From: Symbiodinium natans | Taxonomy: Eukaryota; Sar; Dinophyceae; Suessiales; Symbiodiniaceae | Direction of reading: 5' to 3' | DNA length: 64,000 nt | Assembly: GCA_905221605.1 (NCBI GenBank) | Contig: CAJNDS010002491.1 | Span: forward strand, 112,501-176,500 | Shown: positions 1-12,437 of the stretch, in pieces | Layout of the letters: each line of letters begins with the position of its first letter | Numbering within the stretch: position 1 is the stretch's first letter | The notes under the pieces: generated by a model | Seen by the model: the letters and a program-made list of their open reading frames with translations, nothing else | Databases searched by the model: none | Told to the model about the DNA's origin: nothing | Program-made: the position numbers and the translations under genes

Positions 1-1070
1 GATTCAGGTGTTAACACACTCCCACACAAACCCTACACCCTACACCCTAAACCCTCAACCCGAAACCCTAAACCAAGGCTCGCGCAGAAATTCGGTTCAG
101 GGCACATCAGGGTTTAGGACGAAGGTTTTGAAACACTCCCAACCTGAACTAGCACCGAAAAGCTTCCAATTACCAGGCCCCGAAACCCTATAACCCCTAA
201 ACCCTAAACCCTTATATATACTCCTGAACCCTACATTCTTATATAACCCCTAAACCCTAAATTCTTATATAACTCCTAAACCCTATGCCCCAAAAGACCA
301 TAAACCCTAAACCCTAATCCCTAAACCCTAAACCCTTGTAGGCACCTGCTGCTGACGTATTCGACCTCGCGAGTTGTCGGTCTGGTCCTGCAAAGGCTTG
401 GTTTAGGGTTTAGGGTTTAGGGCTTAGGGCTTAGGACTTAGGGCTTAGGGTTTAGGGTTTAGGGTTTAGGGTTTGCGATTGTGGGCACACGGGACAAACC
501 CAGCCGAAACTGCCTGAGATTCAGGGCACTCCAATCCGAATGACGCATGGAGGGCTGCGTTGCGCTGTTGTCCCCTTTTGGGTACCTTTCACCAGAGGCT
601 GCGGGCTTGGGGTTTAGGGAACAAACCCTTGTATCTCAACATCGTACTTCCTGACCCACCTAAGCCCGAAAGGCAGAGAATCGAGACATCTGTGTGTCAT
701 GAAGTCGCGTCCTCCATCTCCCCGAGCAGTCGGCAGTGCATGTCCAGTTCCTGACAAAAAATCCAAAAAATTAGTGTTTAGGGTTTAGGGTTCAGGTTTA
801 GGGTTTAGGGTTTAGGGTTTAGGGTTTAGGGTTTAGGGTTTAGGGTTTCGGGTTTCGGGTTTAGGGTTTAGGGGCACACACTCCACTCCCACTTGTAATG
901 GTGGATATCCAGCTTTTCCTCAGGCCTACGAAACTTCTGGCGATTGCTGTTATGCTTCCGATTCCTGGTAGCAACCAGATTAGTGCACTTAAGCTGATAA
1001 TCAGGGGATCCTACTATTTGGGGGGTCTATGTTAGGAGTCCCCTATTTTCGTAAACCCCCATACTGCAAT

Positions 1071-1286
1071 AAGGGCACACCCTTTTTTTCGTTGGTTACT
1101 TACTTTACAAGGGAACCCCCTAAACCCTAAACCCTAAACCCTAAACCCTAAACCCTAAACCCTAAACCCTAAACCCTAAACCCTAAACCCTAAACCCTAA
1201 ACCCTAAACCCTAACACTAAACCCTAAACCCGAAACCCTAAGCCCTAAAGCAAACACAAGGAAAAGGGTACCGCTGGGCTACCAAG
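1071..1286. mobile_element. family-D element split by a telomeric array
   Basis: Left part to 1115 (GGTTACTTACTTTACAAGGG) and right part from 1252 (AAAAGGGTACCGCTGGGCTA) flank a C-rich array at 1116-1250. The outer left end is lost. Confidence 0.7.
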
Positions 1287-2096
1287 GATTAGCAAGCACT
1301 ACTGTCAGACATGGTCTGATGCCTATGCTTGCAATAACAGGTTTAGGGTTTAGGGTTTAGGGTTTAGGGTTTAGGGTTTGATCATATCTCTTTTTGGGTG
1401 GGACGGGGAAGGGGAGGGGGCGAAGAGGGCACGGGCTTAGGTGCCTTGCGGAGGGGCTTCTGGAGATCAGGGTCTGCGGTTTCAGGCTTAGGTTCTTGAG
1501 AGGGTTTAGGGTTTAGGGTTTAGGGTTTAGGGTTTAGGGTTTAGGGTTTAGGGTTTAGGGTTTAGGGGTTGGGGTTTGGTACACCCGAACTAAACCTCAT
1601 CGGCCCTTAAAGCATGAAGGCGTTTGTGGTCCCGGATGAGGGGCGCACCTCTGAAATGGCGCCGCCGAACTTCTTGAGATTCCTGGCCAACTTGGCTGAG
1701 GCTTTAGGGTTTAGGACCCTAGGAAAACAGAACACTTGTTTGTCTAAGAAGGGAACACAAAGGGACACCACTGGGGGTTCTATGGTTGAGGGCTTGGGAC
1801 CTGGCATTGTGTGCTTCGGTTTGTTCTCGGAAGAAGTCTCCCGCGGCACAAGTGCTGCGATTTCACACTCTCCTGGCAACTTTAATCGACAACAGGCTGC
1901 TTACATTACATCGGGCTGCGAACTCTTGCCAAAAAAGCACATTCCTCCAACCTGACACTACCACACTTTAGACGAGCCGTTTAAATCCTGTAGCCTCATG
2001 TCATGGGGGTTTAGGGTTTCGGGTTCACAGGTCGAGTCCACTGCGTTGTCGGCCGGATCCCACAGACGAGCAGAAAGCACAAACTTCCTTTTTTTT

Positions 2097-2287
2097 TGGA
2101 GGAGGGGGGGGGGGGGAGGGGGGGGGGGAGGGGGGGGGGGGAGGGGGGGGGGGAGGGGGGGGGGGGAGGGGGGGGGGGGGGGGGGAGGGGGAGGGGGAGG
2201 GGGGGGGGGGGGGCGGGGGGGGAGGGGGAGGGGGGGGGGGGGGGGGGAGGGAGGGGGGGGGGGGGGGGGAGGGGGGGGGGGGGGGAG
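2097..2287. repeat. poly-G tract with scattered A
   Basis: About 190 bp of G with single A every 5-20 bases and one C; able to form G-quadruplex or triplex DNA. Overlapping Gly/Arg or Pro frames are not genes. Confidence 0.9.
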
Positions 2288-4086
2288 GCCGACCACTTCG
2301 GCTGCAGCAAGTCTTGCACTCGACTTAAAAAACCCTAAACCGTAAATCCTGAACCCTAAATCCTACACCCTAAACCCTAAACCCTCAGCCATGCCCCGAA
2401 ATAGACCACTGCTGTCCAAGGGGCTGCACCGTTCCCGACAAGAAGTCCAGAGACCTTGCGGGGGCTTGCAAGTTTTGCAGCTCGGGGTGTTTGGATTCTG
2501 GCTTTAGGGTTTAGGGTTTAGGAGTTTAGGGTTTTAGGGTTTAGGGTTTACAGTAAAACCGTAAATACAATACTGGAGCGACCGGATTGGCTTCTTTCGG
2601 CGACATGGCCCCCCATCTCGAGGGTGTTAAAGTATGATATTCCCCAAAGCGGGAATAAAGCGGGCTTGACCATGTTCTAAAGGGGCTTGAGGTGGGTTTG
2701 GGGTGGGTTTGGGTTCATATGGCTTCTTCTCTTTGCGGGTTTTGGTTTGGGGTTTAGGGTTTAGGGTGGTTACATACTGCTTTTGCGGGTGTGGCTTTCG
2801 GGTTTCGGGGTTTCGGGGAGGGGGCCTTTCGCCCAGTTGCATAGAGCTGTTTCAAAGCCAACGTCCCCTGCCAGGCACCTTAACACTAATAACCATACTA
2901 ACAATAAGGCCATTTTTTGTAAAGAAGAGGAAGCCGCCGAACAAAAAAAAAAAACAAGCCCAATTTAGAACCTCTGAAAGTTTGAGGCGTTGGGGCAGAA
3001 ACCCTTATGACTCCTAAGCGACCTAAAACCTTATGTCCACAACCCCCCCCCCCCCCCCCCCCCCAAACACTAGAATCCCTGAACTGTTAAGGCTATTCTC
3101 CCGAAACCTACAAAGCCTGGAAACCCCCAAAACCGATAAACCCTTGGTAAGCCCGAAACTCCCAACTGGGTGCCGCACTCATCCTGATGCTCGGTCTCCT
3201 GGGCGTCGAAAGGGTTTAGGGTTTAGGGTTTAGGGTTTAGGGTTTAGGGTTTAGAGTTTAGGGTTTAACCCTATTCTGGTAGGCCTTCATGGCTCTTTTT
3301 GCTTGTAAACCTATCTCTGCCCTGCCTGAGGGTTTTGGGTTTAGGGTTCAATGAATCTAGGCTCACGTTCTGTCCGGCCGAGCCACCGGGAAACGACTTC
3401 AAGTCTCAGTGTACTAGAGCTTAGGGTTAGGGTTTAGGGTTTAGGGTTTAGGATTTAGGGTTTCGGGCTTTGCGTTTAGGATTTACCTCAGCAGTTTGGT
3501 GTTGAGAGTTCACGTCGTCCAAGCGTAAGCATCGTGGGGGGTTTTGTACTTCGGTACCCCCTCACCCCCCGCCCCGCACCGAAGTAACAACCCCAGCTAG
3601 AGACAAGGCCTGAACTTCTCTGGGAACTCGGGGGACAGGGTTTAGGGCTTAGGGTTTAGGGTTCAGGGGTTAGGGTCAGTCCAAGATCCCATGAGAGAAT
3701 TGTGGTGGTAGCCGCACGCCCAAAGCCCTGAACTTTAAAGAAACCACGTAAACCCTGAAACTTTGCCTGAAACCCTAAACCGACATTTGTCGGCTTTGGT
3801 CTGTGGGCGGCCTTCAACCCAATCCCAGCTGCATCGGAACAGCAAGCTACAAAAAACAACGCTGCAAGGGTTAGGTAGCACTCATATTGGTTTCCGAAAA
3901 ACTGAGGGACCCTTTCAAGGGTTAGTAAGATGTTGGGCATTTTTGTTGGAGGCCTCCACTAGGGAAGTAGCCATAGCCGTAGCCCTACAAAAGATACAAA
4001 AAGCCTTCCGGCGGCTTGTTGCGGATTGCAAGTTTGAGGGCTTTTCAGAGAGCGAGGTCTTCTCTCTCGACGGGCTTGCTCCCCTA

Positions 4087-4320
4087 AGGGTCCATGTAAC
4101 TACTTGGGCCTTAAAGTACCTCTATACTTGGAGGTTCATGGCACTTATTAACCAATTAACACTGTACTTATAGCCCACTTATAAGCCCCTTAAGTGCCCC
4201 AATATGGTTGCAAGTACAGTGATAAGTGCAATTAGACATGGCTATTACGTACCATGAACCTCCAGGTATGGGAGGTACTCTAAGGCCCCAAGTAGTCCCC
4301 TTTTAGGTACACGGAACCCT
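4087..4320. mobile_element. family-C MITE with a family-B MITE nested in it
   Basis: Outer ends AGGGTCCATGTAACTACTTG and its imperfect complement (TACACGGAACCCT). Inside, 4130-4263, ends GGAGGTTCATGG and CCATGAACCTCC belong to family B. The two nested palindromes make one long hairpin. Confidence 0.75.
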
Positions 4321-4430
4321 AAAGCCTAAAGTCTACACCCTAAACCCTAGGCCCTAAACCCTAAACCCTAAACCCATCCTAAACCCTAAACCCTAAATCC
4401 TAAACCCTAGGCTCGATAGGGCTCCCGGCC

Positions 4431-4490
4431 ATTTGTGCGGTCATGGCTTCACGGAGGTACCAGCTCGCCAGGGCTGGGGACTTGATGGGC
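4431..4490 (-). CDS. possible orphan exon (SPALASWYLREAMTAQM)
   Basis: Short open frame IKSPALASWYLREAMTAQM between arrays at 4318-4410 and 4490-4587; weak evidence. Confidence 0.3.
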
Positions 4491-5296
4491 TAGGGTTTAG
4501 GGTTTAGGGTTTAGGGTTTAGGGTTTAGGGTTTAGGGTTTAGGGTTTAGGGTCTAGGGTCTAGGGTCTAGGGTCTAGGGTTTAGGGGTAGGATGTTCGGG
4601 GTTTTCAGGGCTCAGGTACAGGGGGGTTCGAGAAAGTTATGTGAAGGGAGGCCGGTGGGTAGATAAGAATTGACAGTACAGGATCCTCCTTCTTAGAGGG
4701 CAGCCAGTTCAGAGGAGCCTCCCCCAGATCAGGAGCAACCTAGGAATAAAAAAGGGTGCCTACCCTTTTCGGTTTTGAGGGGATTATAAGGGAACCCCAA
4801 CCCTAAAAAAAGGAAATAAGGGCCTATGCTGGGTCCTAGTCCCTCGTGTGGAAATTCATGGCTGCCTGGTGTACACAGGCTGAGCCAAAAATGAAAGCGA
4901 CGCGCCAGGCACAAATCCAAGTATGTGTACCACTGCCCTGCTTGTCAAAGCCTCAAGCCGGAGTTTAGGGTTCGGGGTTTAATTTAAGGTTTAGGGTTTC
5001 GCGTTTTGGGTTTAGGGTTTAGGGTTGAAGTTTTAGGTCTAAAGTTCAGGCCGGTTTAGGGTTTAGGGCTCAAGCTTTAGGGTTTTGGGTCTAAAACCCT
5101 AAACCCTAAACCCTAAACCCTAAACCCTAAACCCTAACCCCTAAACCCTGAACACTAAGCTTTACGGTTCAGGGCTTAAGCTGTAGGATTTCGGGCTCAT
5201 GGCACCCGAACATCGGCCCTCTTGCTGGCTATGGACTACGAATCCGGATTCCCCAGAAAAAAAACCCTAAACCCTAAACCCTAAACCCTAAACCCG

Positions 5297-5392
5297 AGGC
5301 TTTTGGTTGCTAAGGTCATGCAGGATTTGGTAACCGACAGAACCAGCCTTGGAGCAAAGGTGCAGCAGACTCAGGGCCTGCTGTATGAGCCC
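5297..5392 (-). CDS. probable orphan exon (IQQALSLLHLCSKAGSVGYQ)
   Basis: Frame GLIQQALSLLHLCSKAGSVG then YQILHDLSNQKPR, with telomeric arrays on both sides. Confidence 0.45.
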
Positions 5393-5689
5393 CTAAACCC
5401 TAAACCCTAAGCCCTAAACCCTAAACCCTAAACCCTAAAACTCCTGACCTGAGCCTCATGAGCCCCATACTTCAGATGCTGCTACAACACCCTGTGTAGT
5501 CACCTATGCACGACATATAACTGGAGAGTTTTAGACCGGATCATGTAGGTTTAGGGGTTTAAGGTTTAGGGTTTAGGGTCCTGACTTTGAGAGGTGGTAG
5601 GTTCCTTAATTAATCAAGTCTTCTATTAGACATGATCTCCTGGCAAGTGAGGTGTTAGCACCAGCAATGGCAGGGGGGTGTAGCCAGAT

Positions 5690-5850
5690 GGCTGCCTTTA
5701 ATATTAAACACACCCCCCCCCCCCCCTAATACTAAACCCTAATACTAAATATGGTCCCTGAATATCGAGGCTACTATAGGGAGTATCTTTATAATAGGGG
5801 CAGGGGGGTGTTTAACATTAGAGGCAGGGGATTAGTTGAACATTCGGGGG
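5690..5850. mobile_element. family-I inverted-repeat element
   Basis: Poly-C and TAATACTAAA on one side against GGGGGGTGTTTAACATTAGA on the other. A related copy is at 31000-31140 (CCCCTCCCCCCAATATTAAA ... TTTAATACTAGGGGGAGGGG). Confidence 0.6.
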
Positions 5851-6283
5851 TCGAACTCCTTTCTGCTTCGGCGGGGCTCTGTTTTAGAGACCCTGACCCT
5901 AAACCCTAAACTAAACCCTAAATCCGTTAACCCCAAACCCTAAAACCCTGAGCCGACCCTGAAGAGCTTAATTAGTTGATGGTGGTGCTAGGGAGTTCTT
6001 TGTCTGACAAGTTCCTCAAAATGCGTGCGGATCCCCAGTGTTCTGCAAGTCAGAACGCACAAAGGGTCGAAGTATCTCCATGCTAGGTACTTTGGAGTAT
6101 GTTGGGGCCTGAAGTAGCTACGATTTAGGTACTTAGACCTTTGGGAAAGCAGACGGGCTGTGGGACTGTGACAGACTTTTAGCTGGCGGACGCAAGCCAC
6201 AGAGTGAGGCATTACTTCGGGAAAGCTTCTTGTATGTTTGCTAGGGGTGACTAGGGTGCGCAGGTCCAGCACTATGGAGGCTT

Positions 6284-7130
6284 CTAGGACCCGCTCGTCT
6301 GATCAGCGCTCTCCTCGCCGGCGTCTCCCTCCTCGCCGGCGTCTCCCTCCTCGCCGGTGTCTCCATCATCGTGGAGCGTGTGGGTCAAGTCGCAGCACTG
6401 GAAGCAAGAATCGCACTTTGAGCACCAGCATCCATCTTTGCAACACTGTCGGCAGAAGTAAGCAAAGTCATTCTCCTCCCCACAGCCGGCGCAGACGCGA
6501 AGGGTCTCCCGCGGAGCCTTCTTGGAGCAGTTGTGGCAGCAGAACTTGGTGCGAGGCTTCTTCGGCCGGGATACCCTCGCGGCCTCGGCAGCTCGCTTTG
6601 CTTGTAGCGAGGGAGGGAGTTGGCCTAGAATGAAGTCGGGAAGCGCTTTGAAGCGAACTGTTTCGTCCACCAGGTAGGCAGATCCGCTTGGCCCCCCAGG
6701 CCCTGTTTTCATGGCGGAGATCGCATCTCTGAATCCATCCGCAGGCAGGAGTTGAGAAAGCCAGTGCTTTAGGAGCATCAGGAAGTCACAGAGTGACTTG
6801 GCAACCACGGTCTGCTTCAGGCTGTTTACAGAAACCATGGCCACTTCACCCCCTGGGATCAAGTCCACTGTGTACTGCGGCCCTGCGTAGATATGGCCGC
6901 AGGACAGGCGCTCTTCCCACCTCTCCGGTTGCCGGTCTTGAGACTCCTGGGAGTAGTCGGCCCCGGTGAAGCAGAGTGAGAAGTAGGTCAGCCCAGCTCC
7001 GTCACCGCAATTCCGCCCGTGCACGTTGAAGCTTAACTCTGCATACATCCCCAGCAGTGACACCACCCTCCAGGCAAAGGCATGCTCCTCTTCCAGCAGC
7101 CATTCTGGCACGCAGCTCCTGGCAGTGTGC
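6284..7130 (-). CDS. Cys-rich, probable zinc-binding protein with acidic tail
   Basis: 275 codons from ATG at 7111; the frame is open upstream to the telomeric array at 7131, so this may be the last exon of a longer gene. An N-terminal globular part (residues 1-165) is not recognised. A basic stretch RPKKPRTK is followed by about 12 Cys (CCHNCSKKAP, CAGCGEENDF, CRQCCKDGCWCSKC), a cross-braced zinc-finger pattern like MYND/zinc-ribbon domains. The end is a DTGEEGDAGEEGDAGEE repeat made by a 15-bp DNA repeat (6310-6360), then a stop. Possibly a nuclear or scaffold protein; this is inference. Confidence 0.72.
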
Positions 7131-7827
7131 GGGTTTAGGGTTTAGGGTTTAGGGTTTAGGGTTTAGGGTTGAGGGTTTAGGGTTTAGGCGTACATGCAAG
7201 CAACACCCTGGGAACCTTCAAGCCCATGCAACTCGTTCCACTAGTGCCACAGGCCAGAACCCTGAAGCTTCTGCCGGAAAGCTTCATTCACATCATTACC
7301 ATAATTCACATTTATTCCATTATTTCAGGGATGTCCGGCCAATGCGCCTTTCTAGGCATAAATTACTTATCTTTCCAGACCCCGAGATGTTGTTGGGGCA
7401 CCATTGAAAACAATCATTTTTGTTCCTTATTGGGTGTAAGTACTCTTGAACATGTAAATGATTTTCAATTATGACCCAGTTGCACCCTCAGAACCAAGAT
7501 TAAGACGTCCATGCTTTAGGTCCTTGACACCGCACCCCCAGACTTGAAACGCTGACCCGAAGACCCCGAACCCAAACCCTGCAACCCAAAACTGCAGACC
7601 TTTAAGGCTACGAATCCCGAGGCATTATCCCCAGCTCAGTGTGACTGTCGCTCTGCTGCCTCTATTTTTAGGGTTTAGGGTTTTGGGTTTAGGACTTATA
7701 GGGTTTAGGGTTAGGGTTCCGGTTCGGCACATACCTCCCTTTCAAGGTGCTTCACACTCTACTACACAATCCACCCTAAACCCTAAACCCTAAACCCGAA
7801 ACCCGAAACCCTAAACCCTAAACCCCT

Positions 7828-7908
7828 GAGAGCGCGCCCTCCCGCATCCTCAGCCGCTCAAAGTCATCCTCGGGTGTGACCCAGCCTGGGCAGATCAGCA
7901 ACACCATG
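7828..7908 (-). CDS. probable orphan exon (LLICPGWVTPEDDFERLRMR)
   Basis: Frame LMVLLICPGWVTPEDDFERL then RMREGALSG, between a G-rich array (from 7909) and a C-rich array (7771-7826). Family not recognised. Confidence 0.5.
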
Positions 7909-7935
7909 AGTTTAGGGTTTAGGGCTTAGGGTTTA

Positions 7936-8057
7936 GGAGGTTCATGGTACATATTTACAATGATAACTGTACTTATAGCCCACTTATCAGCCCCTTAAGT
8001 GTCCGAACATGGTTATAAGTACAGTTATACTTGGTTAATAATTAACAAGAACCTCCA
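7936..8057. mobile_element. family-B MITE
   Basis: GGAGGTTCATGGTACATATT ... ACAAGAACCTCC, with the shared core CACTTATCAGCCCCTTAAGT. Confidence 0.75.
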
Positions 8058-9039
8058 AGAAGGATTTGCGGCCCCAAGGGCGAACCATACATCTACACTT
8101 CGCGATGTTCCCGAAGACGCCTATGCGCACTTAGAGAACCCAATTCACAAGTCTATAACCCTAAACCCTAAACCCTAAAGTTCATGTCAGTGTCAGTGCG
8201 GTCTAGTTTGGCTTTGGGTTGGGCTTTGAAGAACTCTGCAGGGCCTAGAAAGCCATCACCACTTAGGCTTGGAAGTCTCCAGCTAAACTAAACCTTCCAA
8301 AGCCATAAGGCCTCAGCGGAACACAACTCCACGTCACTACTTGTGAGCAAGCAGGAGCGTCAAAACCCCGTCTGGATTTGGGGAGGCGAGCGGAAGGCCC
8401 AGCCGAGACGAAACGAAGATGTATATACTACAGCGCCCGGTGTACGCGAGCATGGAACAGGGCGTCAGGAGTCAGGAGATGGGTGTCTGGGTGGGGGGCT
8501 CAACTGACCCAAGCGCAGGCCAGAATGCAGGAGAACCGGAGAAACCCTCAACGAAGGCAGGAGGCCAGATGAGCGAGAGGGCTGGGGATGTGTGACACTT
8601 AGGCTCTTACTCATCACTATAGGGCACCCATCATGCTGAGCTTCAGGACAGGAGCTTGCCCCAAACCGTGGCCGTTTGGAAGCAGACAGTTTCTATGGGC
8701 AGCCAGGCTTTCAGCCCCTTCGGGTCTTAAGCTCTCTTAAAACCCTTTTCGGGATCTAAGCTTTGTTCATCACCCTAAACCTTAAACCCTAAAGTGCCGA
8801 AACCCTAAACCCTAAACCCTAAACCGTTTCTTGCTGCTCCCTTGGGACAATAGCGGGCCCTGCTCAGGCTCCTAAATATGAAGAAAATGCCTCTGGAACC
8901 TGCATCCGAACCTCATCCTCCTCACGCCGTCCGAGGTTTAGGGTTTAGGGTTTAGGGTTTAGGGTTTAGGGTTTAGGGTTTAGGGGTTAGGGTTTAGGGT
9001 TTAGGGTTTAAGGATTAGGGTTTAGGCTCCTGTACCCCA

Positions 9040-9165
9040 CCCACCAGCCTGGATTCTGAAAGCCCTGGGCGTGGCAAAGGTCTTGCAGAAAAGACCAGGC
9101 CTCTTCCTCCTTGGTGTCTGCTTTCGTCTTGACAAGCTCTCGTCCCTAACTTCAAGAACCTTTAG
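9040..9165 (-). CDS. possible orphan exon (TKADTKEEEAWSFLQDLCHA)
   Basis: Frame LVKTKADTKEEEAWSFLQDL then CHAQGFQNPGWWVGY, between arrays 8934-9028 and 9160-9240. Confidence 0.4.
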
Positions 9166-10519
9166 GGTTTAGGGTTTAGGGTTTAGGGTTTAGGGTTGAG
9201 GGTTTAGGGTTTAGGGCTTCGGGTTTAGGTCTTAGGGTTTAGAGCCTTCTGCTGCTTGTTTCAGAACAAGAAGAGAAACACACACCCTAAATCCGGATCA
9301 GCAGATTCCCTAAACCCCACCACTTCACAGCCCTAAACCATCTCTAGGAGCCCTATCGTAGGTATCTTCAGTGTTTTTTTGCGGGCCTAAACCCTAAACC
9401 CTAAACCCGAAACCCGAAACCCTAAACCCTAAACCCTAAAACCCTAGACTCTGCACATACACTGGGTGCTGTTTATGGGGTTTTGGGCCTCTAGGAAAGC
9501 TTCAGCCTGTGAGGTTTCGGAGCTCCGGTGGCGATGACTTGATTTCTGTCTGGGGTTTGGGGTCTGGGGTTTGGGGTTTAGGGTTTACGGTTCAGGGTTC
9601 AGGGTGTAGGTCTGAGGGGTTTAGGGCTGCTAGGAGGGTTGGGTTATTAGTGATGCTAGTTTCACCGAGGCAGTTTTGGCAACTTCCTCATAACTACAAC
9701 AGGGGGATCAGAGGTCCTAAAAATGCTGGCTCCTTTTGGTTGGAGGAGCTCTTCGTTGATAGGAGGCGCCATCAACTAGGTGTGGCTCGAAGATACAGTT
9801 TAGGGAAAGTTACCCTATACCCCAAACCCTAAACCCTTTTCCTTATATGGGTTGGTAGTCTCTTTTTTGCAGGGTTTCTGTATTATAAGGGCTTATTAGG
9901 GTTTCTAGGGGCTTCATATTTTCGCAGGAAACCCTAAACCCTAAACCCTAAACCCTAAACCCTAAACCCTAAACCCTAAACCCTAAACGAGTTCCGGCTG
10001 AACGTGCCAATTTCGACGGCGGCTCGGACGCAGGTGCTGGATCGTCAGTGCTTGGAAGCGCTGAAGCCATGCGGGTTTAGGGTTTAGGGTTTAGGGTTTA
10101 GGGTTTAGGGGGTTTGGGGCTTTAAAAAATCCCAGGGTTTCAGGGCAATCTAAGAGGTTGAAGATTGAGGGATTTGAGCTGATAGGAGCTGATTTGCATG
10201 CGGTACTCAGAACTGAACTACCAGGGCACATGAGTTCAAGTTTGAGCCCAACGAATCAGCATGCTGGAGTGACTTATTTAGGGTCAGAAGGTTGAACACT
10301 ACGAGCACTAGGAGGGGCTTCGGGTTTGGGGTTTAATTAGGGTTTAGGGTTTAGGGGTTAGGGTTTGGTTTAGGGCGGTTCAGGGTATCCCTACCTCCCT
10401 AATCCCCAAACCCTAAACCCGCAGTCTCTGAACCAGGATTTCGGGTGTAGGTTTTAGGGTTTAGGTTTTAGGTTTTAGGGTTTAGGATTTAGGGTCAGGG
10501 TTTAGGGTTTCGGGTTTCG

Positions 10520-10795
10520 GGCTACGGTGTTCGGAGTTTTCAAGGCACAGGCACAGGGGGTTCGCGAAAGCTATGTGAAGGGAGGCCGGTGGGTAGATAA
10601 GAACCGGCCAGTGCAGAGCCTAGACGGTACCCTTTTTGGTGTTGAGCGGATTCTAAGGGAACCCCAGCCCTAAACAAAGGCGATTCGGGCCTACTCCGGG
10701 TCCTCGTCCCTCATTTCGAAATTCATGGCTGCCTGGTGTGGTGACTTGGTGCGGGCTGAACCAAACATGAAAGCGATGGGGCGCCCAAAATGCAG
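10520..10795. repeat. dispersed repeat, about 300 bp (family K)
   Basis: Shares GTGAAGGGAGGCCGGTGGGT and ATTCATGGCTGCCTGGTGTG with 4600-4925, and more weakly with 22420-22900, where two telomeric arrays interrupt it (inside CTGCCTGG|TGTG). It contains a piece like family D (GGTACCCTTTTTGG). Confidence 0.65.
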
Positions 10796-11483
10796 AAATA
10801 TGACCCCTAAACCCTAAACCCTAAACCCCAAACCCCAAACCCTAAACCCTTCTGCCTGTGTGACCCTCACACTTCAAGGCTTGGCATGCGGCAGGGACCA
10901 ATTCTGGCTCAGATTCCACAACTTAAATCATGGCTTCGGGGGTATCGGTATCCAGGGGTTAAGGGGTTTACATGGTTCATAGTTGGGATAGTAAAAAAAT
11001 TAAAAATTTTATTCCTTATTGATTTTAAGTACCCTTAAAAAGTAAAATGTTGCCCCACTATGACAAGCAGGAAAAGTATTACATGGGGTTGAGGGTTTAT
11101 CACTGCACGGGTTCCCAGCTGTGCAGCCTTCACACGCCGCGCGCTCGCTTTCTGTTCGCCTGCCTCGGATTCCCTTCAGGCTTCTAGGGCTGCCCAAGCA
11201 CCCCTGGGGTCTCAAAGGCCAGACTGCCCGCAAGCCCCTAAACCCTAAACCCTAAACCCTAAACCCTAAACCCTAAACCCTAAACCCTAAACCCTAAACC
11301 CTAAACCCGTCCACCCAAACCTGATCGAAGTGGCAATGACGAGGACTCAAGGCAAACGCTTCCGAACCCTTTCACGGACAGACAATGTCCGGTTTAGGGT
11401 TTAGGGGTCAGGGTCCCGGGTTTATGGAATTGGGTTCGACAGGGCACGTTGTCCCAGTCGAACCGTCCACAGGCACGCACCTT

Positions 11484-11603
11484 CAGGGTGGGGCCCCCTT
11501 ACTATACTAACTGTAGTTAAGGGACTTATAACCTAACTTAGGGTCCTTATAACCCAATTTAGGGCCCTTATAACTCTACTTATAACTAGGGGGCCCCACC
11601 CTG
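11484..11603 (-). mobile_element. family-A MITE
   Basis: 120 bp; terminal inverted repeats CAGGGTGGGGCCCCCT. The inside has three about 21-bp units starting GTTATAAG, in this copy on the minus strand. Confidence 0.85.
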
Positions 11604-12197
11604 TTTAGCGCCAGGGCAAAAGAACTTTCGTGAAACACATCGACCCTCAGTTCCTTGGATGCCTGTCAACGCAAGGCATCGTCGGAATCTCCTGGGGTCC
11701 GTGGAGGCAACGCCAGTTTAGGGTATAGGGTTTAGGGTTTAGAGGTTTAGAGGTTTAGGGTTTAGGGGCTTAGGGGCTTAGGGGCTTAGGTGTTTAGGGT
11801 TTAGGGTTTAGGGGAACGAAAGCGCGAAAGCTTGCCCCGACTCGCCTCACCAGACATGAATCCTGGCATCAGGGGCTTCGGTGTGCGGGGCTTCGGCTTT
11901 CAGGAGCCGGGCAGATGGTGAACCCCCCTAAACCCTAAACCCTAAACCCTAAACCCTAAACCCTAAACCCTAAACCCTAAACCCTAAACCCTAAACCCTA
12001 AACCCTAAAGCCCCTTCCTTGCTTCTTTGCAGGGCAGGTCGAAGCCAAAGAGACCTCGAAAAAAATCAGCGGGCTCACCCTTAACCCTAAACCCTAAACC
12101 CTAAACCCTAAACCCTAAACCCTAAACCCTCAGACACCTAAAGCCCAGATCTGGCCTGAGAAAGCTTGGGAGCTGCTTGGAGTTCAAGCTCTCTTAT

Positions 12198-12306
12198 CTT
12201 GGTAGCCCAGTAGACATATCTTACCTTTTTTTGGGGTTAGCTGCTCTATAAATAAGGGAACCCTTGAAGCAACAACAAGGGTAAAGGGTATCACCGGGCT
12301 ACCAAG
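12198..12306. mobile_element. family-D element, intact copy
   Basis: Ends CTTGGTAGCCCAGT and CACCGGGCTACCAAG; about 109 bp with no telomeric insert, so it serves as the reference for the interrupted copies. Confidence 0.75.
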
Positions 12307-12437
12307 AAAGACCAATTTAGGGCTTCTAGGGCTTGAAGTTTGGGTCCTCCCCTAAACCCTAAACCCTAAACCCTAAACCCTAAACCCTAAGAAAGGCCAA
12401 TTTAGGGCTTCTAGGGCTTGAAGTTGGCGTCCTCCGG
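12303..12437. repeat. 48-bp direct repeat around a telomeric array
   Basis: AAGAAAGACCAATTTAGGGC and the following 28 bp (12303-12353) recur at 12388-12437 with 3 or 4 changes; 12354-12387 between them is CCCTAAA units. Confidence 0.75.

Larger units (their letters stand above)
1..4430. other. no gene recognised: telomeric arrays and short repeats
   Basis: G-rich arrays at 397-475, 772-870, 1340-1380, 1503-1576, 3209-3268 and 3420-3478; C-rich at 1116-1250 and 4318-4410. The family-D, -F, -C and -B elements and the poly-G tract listed separately lie here, with a C tract near 3043-3064. Frames of 60-136 codons read through arrays (ending NPKP or similar) and show no protein-like sequence. Confidence 0.7.
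7190..12425. other. mostly non-coding, with arrays, MITEs and a few orphan exons
   Basis: Arrays at 7771-7826 (C), 8934-9028 and 9160-9240 (G), 9388-9445 and 9929-9988 (C), 10074-10110 (G), 11234-11310, 11926-12008 and 12081-12128 (C). An AT-rich element at 7290-7480 resembles 10970-11075 and 19015-19075 (TTCCTTATTG with AAGTAC). The 84 bp at 9989-10072 between two arrays are open on both strands (EFRLNVPISTAART on plus) and could be an exon. Confidence 0.6.

Noticed and set aside
2096-2345. Gly-rich and Pro-rich ORFs
   Set aside because: They are read from the poly-G tract only and have no other protein features.
3763-4173. 136-codon ORF
   Set aside because: Its C-terminal part is the nested family-B/C MITE and its start is telomere-like; no family signal.
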